Source: Treponema sp. (GTDB lineage Bacteria; Spirochaetota; Spirochaetia; Treponematales; Breznakiellaceae). Taken from it: a stretch of 6,326 bases of DNA. The notes under the pieces are model-generated. The model ran no database searches. It was given only the letters and a program-made list of their open reading frames with translations, and was not told the DNA's origin. Position 1 is the first letter of the stretch. The number at the start of each line of letters is the position of its first letter. The stretch is taken from contig JAISAK010000124.1 of the NCBI GenBank assembly GCA_031266695.1, positions 1 to 6,326 on the forward strand. The letters are read 5' to 3'. The position numbers and the translations under genes are program-made. Shown piece after piece: positions 5,449-6,326 of this stretch.

Positions 5449-6326
5449 TTGAAATTTTTCGCGGCTCTTTTCGGCATAGCCGCCGCGCTGTGGACTTTTC
5501 TGCGTTTCCTGCCTTATCCCGAGCTGGAGGTCTACGAGTCCCGTTCCCGCGGTCTTGCGGTGTATGACCGGAACGGAAGGATCCTCCGGGTTTTCCCCGC
5601 GGACGACGGGGTTAAGCGGGAATGGGTTTTTCTGCGGGACCTGCCCGCCGGGGCGCGGCGGATATTTATCCGCGCCGAGGACAGGCGCTTTTATTTTCAC
5701 CCGGGCGTTGACCCTGTCGCCGTTGCCGCGGGCTTTTTGCGGAATCTCCGGGCGGGGCGCGTTGTCTCCGGGGCTTCCACAATCACCATGCAGCTTGCCC
5801 GGCTGGTGAAGCCCCACGGGCCGGGCCTGAAAGGGAAAATCGGCGAAGCCTTTGACGCCCTGCGGCTTGAGGCGCGGCTTTCAAAAAAGCGAATCCTGGA
5901 ACTTTGGTTTAACGGTATTCCCTTTGGCAGCAACATCGAGGGAATCGCCGCCATTACCAGGGCGCGCTTCGGCCGGGACATTTCCGGCCTTGACGACAGC
6001 CGCGCCGTCCTGCTCGCGGTAATTCCCCGCCGTCCCGGCCTTTACGACCCCGCCCTGAACCCGGAAGCGGCGCTTTCCGCCGCCGCCGCTCTTTCCCGGC
6101 GCTGCGGCCTTGATCCGGACGGGGCCTCTCTCCGTGAAGCCCTTGCCGACGCTTCGCCGGCAAGGCTGCCGGAAGCAAAAAGTCCCTTCGCCGCTCCCCA
6201 CTTCAGCGAGCGCGTTGCGGCCCTGTACCGCGCCCTGTCCGCGGAAAGCGCCGCCGCTCCCGCCGGCCTTCCGCGCGGCTCCCTGCGTACCACGCTGGAT
6301 TCTGAGAAGCAATTCTACGCGGAAAA
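5431..6326 (+). CDS. pbpC: Penicillin-binding protein 1C, N-terminal part (cut by window end)
   Basis: The frame stays open from 5431 to the window edge: 298 codons plus two bases, against roughly 770 residues for E. coli PbpC. It encodes a membrane-anchored peptidoglycan glycosyltransferase. A single N-terminal membrane anchor (about residues 8-28) precedes the GT51 domain. Motifs in order: AEDRRFYFHPGVDPVA (82-97) with catalytic E83, GASTITMQLAR (114-124; the TMQ form is typical of the 1C class), KIGEAFDALRLEARLSKKRI (136-155) with the second catalytic glutamate E139, ILELWFNGIPFGSNIEG (155-171), and AVLLAVIPRRPGLYDP (192-207). The transpeptidase domain would lie beyond the window; the last residues seen (RGSLRTTLDSEKQ) look like the linker leading into it. 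An in-frame TAG at 5419-5421 leaves ATG 5431 or 5434 as the first possible starts, and neither has a visible Shine-Dalgarno site. The gene diverges from the URO-D-family gene. Confidence 0.93.
   Translation, partial: MMNRRQLKFFAALFGIAAALWTFLRFLPYPELEVYESRSRGLAVYDRNGRILRVFPADDGVKREWVFLRDLPAGARRIFIRAEDRRFYFHPGVDPVAVAAGFLRNLRAGRVVSGASTITMQLARLVKPHGPGLKGKIGEAFDALRLEARLSKKRILELWFNGIPFGSNIEGIAAITRARFGRDISGLDDSRAVLLAVIPRRPGLYDPALNPEAALSAAAALSRRCGLDPDGASLREALADASPARLPEAKSPFAAPHFSERVAALYRALSAESAAAPAGLPRGSLRTTLDSEKQFYAE

Overview
The window reads as a bacterial chromosome segment of medium-to-high GC, and I would guess a spirochaete of the Treponema group. That guess is soft. It rests on the look of the small secreted protein, on a free-standing URO-D-family protein (from memory these are frequent in gut treponemes), and on GC-rich CTTG-loop palindromes between genes. 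No rRNA, tRNA, CRISPR, transposase or integrase is visible.

Layout. 1-230 holds at most the last 26 codons of an upstream gene and then unexplained non-coding DNA. 231-1061 (+) encodes a secreted protein of unknown function. 1062-1290 is a spacer dominated by a 94-bp nested inverted repeat and a second long hairpin, ending in a -10 box and a G-run ribosome binding site. 1291-4296 (+) is a compact three-gene run: a UraA-type uracil permease, an aldo/keto reductase whose ATG directly follows the permease stop codon, and a GntR/FCD-family regulator 18 bp further on. 4298-4312 is a small hairpin between convergent genes. 4322-5383 (-) is a URO-D superfamily protein resembling corrinoid methyltransferases more than the haem enzyme. 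5431-6326 (+) is the 5' part of a penicillin-binding protein 1C gene, cut off by the window edge.

How the genes may work together. The permease, reductase and regulator look co-transcribed, so the regulator may control its own operon in response to a small acid or a related ligand. The URO-D-family gene has a near-consensus promoter (TTGACG, 17 bp, TATACT) whose -10 box is embedded in the palindrome AGTATACT. A related TAGTAT/ATACTA inverted repeat surrounds the -10 box of the permease operon. A single operator type recognised by the GntR regulator at both promoters would join the two units into one regulon, but this is inference. The peptidoglycan synthase gene seems unrelated in function, yet its start codon lies inside the control region of the URO-D-family gene.

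I found no convincing wholly new system. The points most worth a second look are the nested repeat upstream of the permease, the shared palindromes, the overlapping divergent start region at 5384-5450, and the incomplete zinc-ligand set of the URO-D-family protein.
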